Below the pieces are notes generated by a model. That model was not told the origin of the DNA. It worked only from the letters and a program-made list of their open reading frames with translations, and made no database searches. Below, piece by piece: positions 26,646-34,812 of a stretch of 64,000 bases of DNA. The position numbers and the translations under genes were made by a program. The stretch is from the NCBI GenBank assembly GCA_016716265.1, contig JADJWQ010000001.1, forward strand, positions 1,736,001-1,800,000, in the 5' to 3' direction. Origin of the DNA: Planctomycetota bacterium (lineage in GTDB: Bacteria; Planctomycetota; UBA1135; UBA2386). How positions within the stretch are numbered: position 1 is the stretch's first letter; the number at the start of each line of letters is the position of its first letter.

Positions 26646-28004
26646 ATGGTCAGGAGCCTGCTGATCCCGGTCGCCTTGCTGGCCGCGCTGTCGCTCGTCG
26701 GGGTTCCCGCGCAGGGGAGCCCGACCGTCGCGTCGCTGACGCCCGCCGACGAGGCGGTGGACGTCGATCCGGCGACGACCGAACTGGTCGTCACGTTCGA
26801 CCACGACATGGACACCAAGGTCGGCTGGTCGGTGTGCGGTGGCGGACCGACGTTCCCGAAGGTCGGAGAGATCGCGTGGCGGGACGCGCGGACCTTGGTG
26901 CTGACCGTCACGCTCGCGCCGGCGACGCGCTACGAGATGCCGCTCAATTGCGCCGGAAGCTCGCAGAGGTTCCGCGATGCGCGCGGGCAGCGGCTGCCGC
27001 CGACGCCGTGGTCGTTCACGACGCGCGACGACCGCGTCGCCGACGCCGCACAGGTCGAGCGCAACACGATGGCGCTGGCGCGGCTGCGCGAGCTGATCGA
27101 CTCGCGCTACTCGTATCGCGACCGCGTCGTGCCGGATTGGGACACGGTGTTCGCCGGCGACCGCGAGCGCATCCTGGCGGCGGCGGACGACCGGGCGTTC
27201 GCGGCGCGCGCCGCGCGCATGCTCGCGGCGGCCGAGGACCTGCACCTGTGGATCGGGCCCGGCGACGAGCGCGGCACGACGTTCCGCTCGACGTGGACGC
27301 CGAACTTCGACCTCGGCGTCCTCGAGCGGGCCATCCCGGGGCTGCAGAAGGAGAACGACGTCGTCTGGCACGGCGTGCTGCGCGACGGCCGCGCGCCGCG
27401 GAGCGAGCGCACGGTCGGCTACCTGCTGATCCGCAGCCTCGGCGACGAGCGGGCGATCGCCGCTGCGCAGGACGTGCTCGACGACCTCGCGGGCAGCTGC
27501 GACGCACTCGTGCTCGATCTGCGTCCCAATGGCGGCGGCAACGAGCTGCTCGCGATGCAGATCGCCGCGTGGTTCGTGGACGGGCGCAAGGTCTACGCCG
27601 GGCACGTGACGCGCGACGAGAAGACCGGCAGGTTCGACGAGAAGCACGAGCGCACGATCGTCGGCAATGGCGGGGCGCGGCGCTTCGACAAGCCGGTCGC
27701 CGTGCTGATCGGGCCCGGCTGCGTCAGCTCGTGCGAGGCCTTCGTCCTGATGATGCGGCAGGCGGGCAAGGCGGTGCTGATCGGTGCGCGGACGCGCGGC
27801 GCCTCGGGCAATCCGCAGCCGTACGAGCTCGGCAATGGCGTCACCGTCTGGCTGCCGTCGTGGCGCGCGACCGACACCGACGGCCACCCGTTCGAGGGTG
27901 CCGGCATCGCCCCGGACATCGCCGTCGAGACCTCGCCGCGCGACTTCGCCGACGGCGATCCGGTGCTGGCGCGCGCGCTGAGCGAGCTGGCACGGCGGCG
28001 TTGA
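26646..28004 (+). CDS. Secreted S41-family (C-terminal processing-like) protease with Ig-like domain
   Basis: The 452-residue protein has a signal peptide (to VPAQGSP) and a bacterial Ig-like domain (about 25-128; SLTPADEAVDVDPATTELVV to TPWSFTTRDD, a Big_5 pattern). A tail-specific protease core of the S41 type follows: YLLIRSLGDE, CDALVLDLRPNGGGN, RFDKPVAVLIGPGCVSSCEAF with the likely catalytic serine, and EGAGIAPDIAVE at the end. The PDZ domain typical of CtpA is not evident, as in the S41 tricorn-core-like subgroup. It would act on peptides or exported proteins in the periplasm. It converges on the ThuA-like gene with 21 bp between. Confidence 0.9.
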   Translation: MVRSLLIPVALLAALSLVGVPAQGSPTVASLTPADEAVDVDPATTELVVTFDHDMDTKVGWSVCGGGPTFPKVGEIAWRDARTLVLTVTLAPATRYEMPLNCAGSSQRFRDARGQRLPPTPWSFTTRDDRVADAAQVERNTMALARLRELIDSRYSYRDRVVPDWDTVFAGDRERILAAADDRAFAARAARMLAAAEDLHLWIGPGDERGTTFRSTWTPNFDLGVLERAIPGLQKENDVVWHGVLRDGRAPRSERTVGYLLIRSLGDERAIAAAQDVLDDLAGSCDALVLDLRPNGGGNELLAMQIAAWFVDGRKVYAGHVTRDEKTGRFDEKHERTIVGNGGARRFDKPVAVLIGPGCVSSCEAFVLMMRQAGKAVLIGARTRGASGNPQPYELGNGVTVWLPSWRATDTDGHPFEGAGIAPDIAVETSPRDFADGDPVLARALSELARRR

Positions 28005-28025
28005 GCCCGCGCGCCGCTGGCGACG

Positions 28026-29123
28026 TCAGCGCGGCCACGCGAGGTCGACCGGCCGCACCCCGCGGCGGGCGCGATCGAACCCGAACGGGCTCGGCTCGAA
28101 GTCCCCGACCAGTGCGACGTCGAGGTCCGGCTCGATCCGGTCCTCCATGCGCAGCGCCCACAGGCAGGCATTGACGAGCAGCCGGCGCGTGCCCTCGTGC
28201 ACGAACGCCTGCGCCGCGCCGAGCGTCGTGGTGAAGACGCGCTGGCGCACAGCCCCGTCGAGACCGGCGGCGCGCTCGCGAACCCACGCGACCGGCATCG
28301 CCGGATCGTTCGGATCGAACGGGGCGCCACCGTCGTGCGCCGGCGGGACTGTTGGCGCCGGCGGGTCGGCGGGCGACATGCCCGCCAACACGATGCCGAA
28401 CAGCAGCGGCTCGCAATCCGCCGGCAGCGGCAGCCGCACGCGATACACGTCGGCCGGGTCCCACACCGCCCGCTCGCCGCGGCCGTCGTTCGCGATACCC
28501 CGCAGGATCGGGTGTTCCGCCGCGCCCTCCGCCGCGATACCGCGCGTCGATTGGCTGCCATGCGCGCCGTGGTGCGCGATCCAGGTCTCGCCGAGCACCT
28601 GGCGGCCGAAGCCGCCGGGCCACGGGTCACCGGCGTTGAACGACCAGTGGCGGTACGCGCTCTCCAGCCCGAGTCGGAACGCATGGGTGGAAGTGCGCAA
28701 CGCGACGATCGGCCGGCCGGACTCCACGTAGTCGACGAGCGGTGCCATCTGCGCGTCCGGCAGGTCGCGGAACCGCGTGAACAGGACCAGCAGGTCGGCA
28801 GCGGCGAGCACGTCGAGTCCCGGCAGGTTGCGCTGCGCGCCCGGGGCGATCGCGCCGGTCTCCGGATCGAGCGAGAACAGCACCGTGCAGTCGAATCCGA
28901 GTCGGAACGCCAGGATCCGCGCGAGCTGCGGCAGGCTCTCCTCGGAGCGGTACTCGTCGTCGCCCGCGACCAGCACGACCTTCCGGTCGCGACCGGGCCC
29001 ATCGGTGCCGACGTAGCGGAGCGGGCCCGCATCGGCCGGTTCCTGGGCGGCTCCGCGGCCCGGCCAGAGCGACGTGAACGCGGCGATTAGGACGAGGGCG
29101 AATCGGGCGGGTCCGGTGTGCAC
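28026..29123 (-). CDS. Secreted ThuA-like (glutamine-amidotransferase fold) protein
   Basis: The 365-residue protein has a signal peptide ending near PGRGAAQEP. It then has a ThuA/trehalose-utilization-type domain: KVVLVAGDDEYRSEESLPQLARIL, DVLAAADLLVLFTRFRDLPD, VDYVESGRPIVALRTSTHAFR and later HPILRGI with a tryptophan-rich region. Such proteins are widespread in Planctomycetes near sugar-catabolism genes, and the reaction is unknown. The GTG start at 29123 is supported by the TATGGT box 6 nt upstream. Several histidines (WIAHHGAHGSQSTRG) may mark a metal or active site. Confidence 0.85.
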   Translation of the reverse strand: MHTGPARFALVLIAAFTSLWPGRGAAQEPADAGPLRYVGTDGPGRDRKVVLVAGDDEYRSEESLPQLARILAFRLGFDCTVLFSLDPETGAIAPGAQRNLPGLDVLAAADLLVLFTRFRDLPDAQMAPLVDYVESGRPIVALRTSTHAFRLGLESAYRHWSFNAGDPWPGGFGRQVLGETWIAHHGAHGSQSTRGIAAEGAAEHPILRGIANDGRGERAVWDPADVYRVRLPLPADCEPLLFGIVLAGMSPADPPAPTVPPAHDGGAPFDPNDPAMPVAWVRERAAGLDGAVRQRVFTTTLGAAQAFVHEGTRRLLVNACLWALRMEDRIEPDLDVALVGDFEPSPFGFDRARRGVRPVDLAWPR

Positions 29124-29129
29124 GCCCCG

Positions 29130-29135
29130 ACCATA
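29130..29135 (-). promoter_or_regulatory. -10 box TATGGT, leaderless-type, for the ThuA-like gene
   Basis: TATGGT on the minus strand ends 6 nt before GTG 29123. No Shine-Dalgarno sequence lies between. Confidence 0.55.
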
Positions 29136-29215
29136 GCGTGCGGTCGCCGACCGTCACCCGGCTCCGGGCGAAACGCCCGGCGCGCTGCCAGGAGCGCTCT
29201 GCAAGGGGCGCTCGC

Positions 29216-29221
29216 TACCAT
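29216..29221 (+). promoter_or_regulatory. -10 box TACCAT, leaderless-type, for the 188-residue membrane protein
   Basis: TACCAT ends 6 nt before ATG 29228. It is divergent from the ThuA-like promoter about 80 bp away, so two leaderless-type boxes face apart in one gap. Confidence 0.55.
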
Positions 29222-29227
29222 TGCGCC

Positions 29228-29794
29228 ATGCTCACGCTCGTCGATCTGTGGCTGCCCGTTCTCGTCGCGGCGGTGTTCGTCTTCGTCGCCAGCTCGGTGA
29301 TCCACATGGCGCTGCCGATACACAGTGGAGACATGGCGCCGCTGCCGGACGAGGATCGCATCGCCGACGCGATGCGCGAAGCCGGCGTGACACCGGGACA
29401 TTACATGTTCCCGTTCCCCGCCTCGATGAAGGAGATGGGCTCGCCGGAGATGCTCGCGAAGTTCCAGCGCGGCCCGGTCGGCTTCCTGATCGTGCGGCCG
29501 AAGGGCGGCCCGGCGATCGGCAAGGCGCTGCTGCAGTGGTTCGTGCTGAGCGTCGTGGTCAGCGCCTGCTGCGGCTACGTCGCGACGATCGGCCTCGGCA
29601 GCGCAACGGCGAGCGGTGACGTGTTCCGACTGACGGCGACCGTCGCGCTGCTCGCATACGGTGGTGCGATTCCGAACGACGCGCTGTGGAAGGGCGGTCG
29701 CTGGTCGGTCGCGCTCCGCTTCCTGTTCGACGCGCTGGTCTACGGGCTGGTGACGGGCGCTGCGTTCGCATGGCTGTGGCCGGCCGCCTCCTGA
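29228..29794 (+). CDS. Small membrane protein of unknown function
   Basis: The 188-residue product has a membrane span at about 6-30, a soluble loop of about 65 residues (HSGDMAPLPDEDRIADAMRE to FQRGPVGFLIVRPKGGPAIG), and two or three C-terminal spans (LLQWFVLSVVVSACCGYVATIGL, FRLTATVALLAYGGAIPNDALW, FLFDALVYGLVTGAAFAWLW). I cannot place it in a named family. Residues H27, H32 and D35 follow the first span. It is transcribed alone, with 133 bp before the next gene. Confidence 0.8.
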   Translation: MLTLVDLWLPVLVAAVFVFVASSVIHMALPIHSGDMAPLPDEDRIADAMREAGVTPGHYMFPFPASMKEMGSPEMLAKFQRGPVGFLIVRPKGGPAIGKALLQWFVLSVVVSACCGYVATIGLGSATASGDVFRLTATVALLAYGGAIPNDALWKGGRWSVALRFLFDALVYGLVTGAAFAWLWPAAS

Positions 29795-29927
29795 ACCGCG
29801 ACACCGGACGGGTCATTCTCCCCGTCGCCAAGGAGTCTGTGCGCGAAGGAAACCTGGAACCAGGGCGCGGACGTCGAATTGCGGGCGTACCTGCCAGCGC
29901 CACGCTCCCTCTCCAGAGGACTCCTCC

Positions 29928-31169
29928 ATGCATCACTCGCTCCGTCTCCTCGCGCTCGCCGGCGCGCTTCTCGCGCCGGCCACCCTCGCCCCCGCGCAGG
30001 GCTGCGGCTTCGGTGACGACGGCTTCGCCAGCGTCGCCTGCTGCTCGCCCGCCAACCCGACACTCCCGAATTTCCCGGGCTTCGCGCTCAGCGCCCAGTA
30101 CGCCTGCATCAAGGATTGCTCGCTCGAGGCACAGTTCCCGATCCGCGTGCAGATCCAGAACGTGCCGGTCCTGTGCGACTACGCGATCATCCCGATCACG
30201 GTGCTGCCCGGCACGACCGCGTCGCCCGGCTTCAGCGGCGGCCTGCTGGCCAAGTACGCGCGCACCTGGCTCGAGCCGGATGCGACGGGCGCGCCGGGCC
30301 GGCAGGTCTGGCGCTTCCTCGTCAACGGTGACCTGACGCCGACCGGCGGCGCCCAGCCCTGCCCGGTCCCGCCGCTTCCCGCCGGAGTGCTGCCGAACTT
30401 CCACGGCCACATCGACTACGCCTGCGAACTCAACGCGGCCGGCCAGCCGTTCTTCTCCGCGGCGCTCAGCCTGAGCTTCCTTCCGGGCTGCATCGAGCAC
30501 ACGCTGTTCAGCTGCTATCCGCTGTTCGGCCCGCCGGCGCACAACGACCGGAGCTACCACATCGTCGCGCCGGGCAACTTCGCGTTCGTCCCGACGCCGA
30601 TCCCGGCCGGTCCGATGCTCAGCGAGTCGGTGCGCAGCGCACGGTTCGCGCCGATCTACACGTGTGTGGGAGAGGCCCGGATGCTGCAGGGCGGCATCAA
30701 CCTCGTCAGCCGCGACTGCCTGTGCGTGCCGATCCTGCCGCCGTTCTCGCACCCGTGGGTCCACTACAACCTGACTGGCGTGATCGGCTGCATGGGCCTG
30801 TCGGCCCCATTCAGCAGCGTGCCGACCGCAGCACCGCTGCCGCCGCTCACGGCGGGCATGACCGCGCTCGCGCTCGGCATGTGGACCGGTGCACCCGGCA
30901 CGTTCCCCGGCAATCGCGAGCTGGCGACCCACTGGGGCCTGATCAACTACCCGGACCCGTGCAATCCTGGCGACGTGCCGTTCCACTTCGTGCAGGGCGT
31001 CGGAACGAGTGGCGCACCCGGCTTCCTGTTCAGCACCCCCGGCCTCGTCGCCAACACGTTCCTCGACCTGTCCGACATGCAGAACCCGTCCTCGCTCTGG
31101 GGCGGCCCGATCTTCCCGGCCTGGGGCTGCCTGTACATCTCGAAGCGCGTGTTCAACCTGAACCTGTGA
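29928..31169 (+). CDS. Secreted cysteine-rich protein of unknown function
   Basis: The 413-residue protein has a clear signal peptide (LALAGALLAPATLAPAQG). It carries about 16 cysteines, several in pairs or close sets (VACCSPAN, ACIKDCSLE, SRDCLCVPI), which suggests an extracellular fold held by disulphides. It is rich in P, G, F and aromatic residues, without repeats I can define. No family was recognised. The C terminus (YISKRVFNLNL) lacks the module found in other secreted proteins here. GAGGA lies about 9 nt before the ATG, so this is a conventional leadered gene, unlike its upstream neighbour. Confidence 0.8.
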   Translation: MHHSLRLLALAGALLAPATLAPAQGCGFGDDGFASVACCSPANPTLPNFPGFALSAQYACIKDCSLEAQFPIRVQIQNVPVLCDYAIIPITVLPGTTASPGFSGGLLAKYARTWLEPDATGAPGRQVWRFLVNGDLTPTGGAQPCPVPPLPAGVLPNFHGHIDYACELNAAGQPFFSAALSLSFLPGCIEHTLFSCYPLFGPPAHNDRSYHIVAPGNFAFVPTPIPAGPMLSESVRSARFAPIYTCVGEARMLQGGINLVSRDCLCVPILPPFSHPWVHYNLTGVIGCMGLSAPFSSVPTAAPLPPLTAGMTALALGMWTGAPGTFPGNRELATHWGLINYPDPCNPGDVPFHFVQGVGTSGAPGFLFSTPGLVANTFLDLSDMQNPSSLWGGPIFPAWGCLYISKRVFNLNL

Positions 31170-31192
31170 GTCTCGCGCCGGGCCGGCGGCGC

Positions 31193-31420
31193 ATGCAGCT
31201 CGGCGAACTCGACTCCGTCGATGGCGTCGACTTCGCGCTGCCGCCCTGGCCCGCGCCATCGCCCTGATCGGCGCGCTGCGACGCGCAGCACATCGGGCGC
31301 ACCTCGCGCGAGCTGACGTCGCGGTTCGTCGACAGCCTCGGAGCGGAGAGCGACACCGGCGAACTCGACCGTCCGCCTGCCCCTGCGACAGCCCCACGAC
31401 CGGCGTCGTTCGAGATGTAA
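31193..31420 (+). pseudogene. Possible relic of a DUF72 gene (N- and C-terminal pieces only)
   Basis: From ATG 31193 the frame reads MQLGELDSVDGVDFALPPWP and stops at 31265-31267. The opening resembles DUF72 proteins (M-x-x-G-x-L...VDFxLP). The same frame then runs open for 50 codons to TAA 31418-31420, with HIGRTSRELTSRFVDSLGAE and an SFEM end that could be a DUF72 C terminus. Together this suggests a gene that lost its central 200 or so residues and then gained a stop. The rest of the 31170-31495 gap holds only the palindrome and promoter box listed separately. The identification is by eye and tentative. Confidence 0.35.
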
Positions 31421-31441
31421 GATCCGTACGCGGTACGGATC
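31421..31441. repeat. Perfect 9-bp inverted repeat (possible operator)
   Basis: GATCCGTAC and GTACGGATC flank GCG, directly after the TAA of the possible DUF72 relic and 40 bp before the TACGCT box of tsaC. It could be a regulator-binding site or a weak terminator. No T-tract follows. Confidence 0.55.
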
Positions 31442-31480
31442 GGAAGTCAGCGAGCGGGAGACAGCGGGAGTGGGAGGCGC

Positions 31481-31486
31481 TACGCT
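31481..31486 (+). promoter_or_regulatory. -10 box TACGCT, leaderless-type, for tsaC
   Basis: TACGCT ends 9 nt before ATG 31496. The same hexamer is used for the DUF1592 gene. Confidence 0.55.
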
Positions 31487-31495
31487 CCGGGCGCG

Positions 31496-32545
31496 ATGGT
31501 CACGGTCCACCGCCCCCTGGACGACGTGATCCGCCAACTCGCAGAGGTGCTGCGCGGCGGCGGCCTGGTGGCGGTGCCGACCGAGACGGTCTACGGGCTC
31601 GCCGCGGACGGCACCAACGCCGCCGCCTGCCGGCGCATCTTCGAGGTCAAGGAGAGGCCGACCAACGACCCGTTGATCCTGCACCTGCACGACGCCGAGC
31701 GCGTCCCGCAGGTCGCCGAGTTCCCCGAGGTCGGCCGCCGGCTGGCCGCCGCGTTCTGGCCCGGGCCGCTGACGATGGTGCTGTGGAAGCGGCCGGTGGT
31801 TCCGGATCTCGTGACGGCGGCGCTCGCGTCGGTCGCGGTGCGCGTGCCCTCGCACCCGGTCATGCTGCGGTTGCTCGCCGCGTGCGAGCTGCCGCTCGCG
31901 GCGCCGAGCGCCAACCCGTTCGGCTACGTCAGCCCGACGACGGCCGAGCACGTGGTCGCGAGCCTCGGCGGCCGGATCGAGCACGTGCTCGACGGCGGAC
32001 CGTGCTCGATCGGCGTCGAGTCGACGATCGTCGATCTGCGCCGCCCCGACGAGCCGGTGCTGCTGCGGCCGGGCGGCGTGCCGCTCGAGGACCTCGAGGC
32101 GGTGCTCGGCCGGCCGGTCGCGCTCGGCCCGGCGGCAGGCACCACGACGCACGGCATGGCGCGCGACGACGAGGCACAGACCGCCCCGGGCCAGATGACG
32201 CGGCACTACAGCCCGCGCACGCTGATCCGGCTGCACGGGACGCTGACGACCGCCTTCGCGAGCCGGTTGCCTCCCGACGAGGCAGCGCTGTTCCTCGCGC
32301 GCCCGCCGGTCGAGCCCCCGCCGCGCAACTGGCGCTGGCTCAGCGACGGCGGCGACCTCCGCGAGGCGGCGAGCCACCTGTTCGCGGTGCTGCGCGAGCT
32401 CGACGCCGGCGGCTACGCGACGCTGCACGCCGAGCTGGCCCCCGACCGCGGCCTCGGCCGGGCGCTGAACGATCGCCTGCGCCGGGCGGCGGCGCGCGAG
32501 AGCCTCGCGGCGGGCTCGGGCGGCGACCCTCGTTCGCTGCTTTGA
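31496..32545 (+). CDS. tsaC: L-threonylcarbamoyladenylate synthase, Sua5 type
   Basis: The enzyme makes threonylcarbamoyl-AMP from threonine, bicarbonate and ATP, the first step of the t6A37 modification of tRNAs reading ANN codons. The 349-residue protein has the YrdC domain (1-205): GGLVAVPTETVYGLAADG, KERPTNDPLILHL, FWPGPLTMVL, VAVRVPSHPV and the SANPFGYVSPT motif. A Sua5 C-terminal domain is joined by the characteristic linker APGQMTRHYSPRT. The full Sua5 form, rather than short TsaC, fits the length. Expression seems to come from its own leaderless-type promoter. Confidence 0.95.
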   Translation: MVTVHRPLDDVIRQLAEVLRGGGLVAVPTETVYGLAADGTNAAACRRIFEVKERPTNDPLILHLHDAERVPQVAEFPEVGRRLAAAFWPGPLTMVLWKRPVVPDLVTAALASVAVRVPSHPVMLRLLAACELPLAAPSANPFGYVSPTTAEHVVASLGGRIEHVLDGGPCSIGVESTIVDLRRPDEPVLLRPGGVPLEDLEAVLGRPVALGPAAGTTTHGMARDDEAQTAPGQMTRHYSPRTLIRLHGTLTTAFASRLPPDEAALFLARPPVEPPPRNWRWLSDGGDLREAASHLFAVLRELDAGGYATLHAELAPDRGLGRALNDRLRRAAARESLAAGSGGDPRSLL

Positions 32546-32577
32546 GCCGGGCGCGCGGTGCGGGATGATCGCGGGCC

Positions 32578-34800
32578 ATGTTGCGCCGTCCGGTCATCGC
32601 TCTCGCCGCCGCGCTCGCCTGCGCGCTCCCTGCCAGCGGGCAGAGCGCGAAGCTCCGCTTCGTCGACGGGCGGCCGGTCCTGCACGTCAAGCTCCGCGCC
32701 GGCGAGGTGCAGTACGAGTGCCACCTGCTGGTCGACCTGGCGCGGCGCGACGCTCTGTTTCTGCACGCCAACGCCGCGCGCAGCCTGGGCGCCCTGTCGT
32801 GTGACGTCGTCGCCGGCGAGCTCGTGCTCGCCGAGCTGTCCTTCGACGCGAGCCGCGACCGCTGGCTCGAGGCCTTCACCGCACGCAACGCGACCGGCCT
32901 GAAGGAGGTGCCGCTCGCCGGCTATCTCGGGCTCGCCGCGTTCCGCGACCACACGTTGACGATCGACGGTCCCAGCGAACGCTTCGAGCTGCGCTCCGCC
33001 GCCGCGGGCTTCGAGCGTCCGCCGGAGTCGCCCGAGCGCGCAGTCGCCGACCTCGTCGGCACGCCGTCGCGCGACGGCCTCCGCGCGCGCGTCGATCTCG
33101 CGGCCGACCGCACCGCACTCCTGGCGCTGAACACGCGCGAGGCAGCGAGCCTGATGTCGCCCCGGCTGTTCCGCGACAGTGGCGGCACCGGCCGCCTCGC
33201 CGCCGCGCGGGTCGGCGCGCTCGACCTCGCCGCGCTGACGCCGTTCCATCCCGGCGATCCCGGCCGCGGCGTCGACCTGACGCTCGGCGGCGCGGCGCTC
33301 GCCCGGCTGCGGACGACGATCCAGACCGACCAGGGCTGGATCGCGTTCGAGCGCCTCGACGACACCTTCCCCGAGGACGAGGCGGCGTTCGTCGCCGCGC
33401 GCTACGGCTCCGACCCGATCCCGGCGCTCGCGACGTTCCTGGAGCAGTTCCCCGACAGCGCGTTCCGCGACGACGCTGCCCAGGCGCGCCTCGAGCTGCT
33501 CGCGAACTCCGGCGCCGGCCCCGAGCCGGTCGTCGAGGCGGCATTGGCTCGGATCACCGCCGCCGCGAAGGACGCGCGCGCGCGCACCGCATTGCAGATC
33601 CTGGATGCGCTGCCCACCGAGCCCTCGTGGAGCGAGGCGCGCCGCGCGATCGCCGCCGCCGGGCTCGAGCACGAGCGCGTGGACGAGGACGGCACCGCCG
33701 GCCCGAAGCTGCATCTCGAGATCGGTCGCATCGCACGCCGCGACGGTCACGGCGACGAGGCCTACCGCCACCTGCTCGCGGCGATCTTCGGCCTGCCGGG
33801 AGACGGCCCGGCCAACCTCGAGCTCGGCGGTCTGTTCGAGGATCGCGGCGAGCTCGAGCGCGCCGAGTCGCGCTTCCTGCTCGCGATGCTCGACATGGAG
33901 GACACCGGTGAAGACGGTCTGCTCGCGCTGAAGCGCGTGTTCACGAAGCGCCATGGCAGCTCCGACGGCCTGCAGCCCGCGCTCGCCGAGATGGCCGAGG
34001 GCCGCGTGCCCGCACTGCATCCGATCCCGCGCGAGCCCGAGGAGGTCGCTCCGACCGGCCGCGTCGTGCTCGTCGAGCTGTTCACCGGCGCGATGTGTCC
34101 GCCCTGCGCCGCCGCCGACGTCGCGGCCGACGCGCTCGATGCCTACTACCGGCCGGACGAGATCGCGCTGATCCAGTGGCATCTGCCGATCCCGGCTCCG
34201 GAGCCGATGGTGTCGGCGATCGCCCAGGAGCGCGCCCGCAGGTTCGGCATCCGCGGCACACCGACCGCGGTGTTCGGCGGCCGCGAGCAGATCGTCGGTG
34301 GCGGCCGCGCCGAGCAGGCGCCCGACATGTTCGCGAAATACCGCGACACGCTGACGCCGCTGCTGAGCGCGCAGCCGAGCGCGACGATCGATGCGACCGC
34401 CCGCCTCGAATCCGGCGCGGTCCAACTGCGCGCCAGCGCCGCGCTGAACAACGGCGTCTCCGCCTCGCCGCGCCTGCACGCGGTGCTCGTCGAGCGCACC
34501 CTCGTGTTCCCCGGCCGCAATGGCATCCTGTTCCACCACCACGTGGCGCGCGCCGGACTCACCCCGCCGCGCGGCATCGCGCTCACGGATTGCACGGCTG
34601 CCGCCCCCTTCGAGACCCGCCTCGGTCTCGACCGCGTCGAGGCGATCCTCGACCAGGTGGTCGCCCAGTTCGAGACCGAGCGCTTCTTCCAGATCCGCCC
34701 GGTGCGCCCCGACCCCGCCCAGCTCCTCGTCGTCCTGTTCCTCGAGGACCCGGACTCGGGCACCGTCCTGCAGGCGCTGACGGTCGACGTCGCGCAGTGA
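32578..34800 (+). CDS. Secreted multidomain protein with a thioredoxin-like CPPC domain
   Basis: The 740-residue protein has a signal peptide (AALACALPASGQ). An N-terminal domain (about 25-290) recalls retropepsin-like proteins but lacks a clear DTG triad. A helical, TPR-like middle follows (about 290-470; DEAYRHLLAAIFGLPGDGPA, RGELERAESRFLLAML). The thioredoxin-fold domain of about 480-640 begins VVLVELFTGAMCPPCAAADV, with C507 and C510 as the redox pair and the cis-proline region RGTPTAVFGG. The C-terminal 100 residues are beta-rich, as in Omp28-type proteins. The layout suggests a periplasmic thiol-disulphide protein acting on bound partners. It starts 33 bp after tsaC and runs into the next gene with 12 bp between. 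Confidence 0.82.
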   Translation: MLRRPVIALAAALACALPASGQSAKLRFVDGRPVLHVKLRAGEVQYECHLLVDLARRDALFLHANAARSLGALSCDVVAGELVLAELSFDASRDRWLEAFTARNATGLKEVPLAGYLGLAAFRDHTLTIDGPSERFELRSAAAGFERPPESPERAVADLVGTPSRDGLRARVDLAADRTALLALNTREAASLMSPRLFRDSGGTGRLAAARVGALDLAALTPFHPGDPGRGVDLTLGGAALARLRTTIQTDQGWIAFERLDDTFPEDEAAFVAARYGSDPIPALATFLEQFPDSAFRDDAAQARLELLANSGAGPEPVVEAALARITAAAKDARARTALQILDALPTEPSWSEARRAIAAAGLEHERVDEDGTAGPKLHLEIGRIARRDGHGDEAYRHLLAAIFGLPGDGPANLELGGLFEDRGELERAESRFLLAMLDMEDTGEDGLLALKRVFTKRHGSSDGLQPALAEMAEGRVPALHPIPREPEEVAPTGRVVLVELFTGAMCPPCAAADVAADALDAYYRPDEIALIQWHLPIPAPEPMVSAIAQERARRFGIRGTPTAVFGGREQIVGGGRAEQAPDMFAKYRDTLTPLLSAQPSATIDATARLESGAVQLRASAALNNGVSASPRLHAVLVERTLVFPGRNGILFHHHVARAGLTPPRGIALTDCTAAAPFETRLGLDRVEAILDQVVAQFETERFFQIRPVRPDPAQLLVVLFLEDPDSGTVLQALTVDVAQ

Positions 34801-34812
34801 GGAGTCGCCCGC

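Noticed and set aside
28197..29090. 297-residue open frame opposite the ThuA-like gene
   Set aside because: No domain, arginine/histidine-rich, entirely antisense to a recognisable gene.
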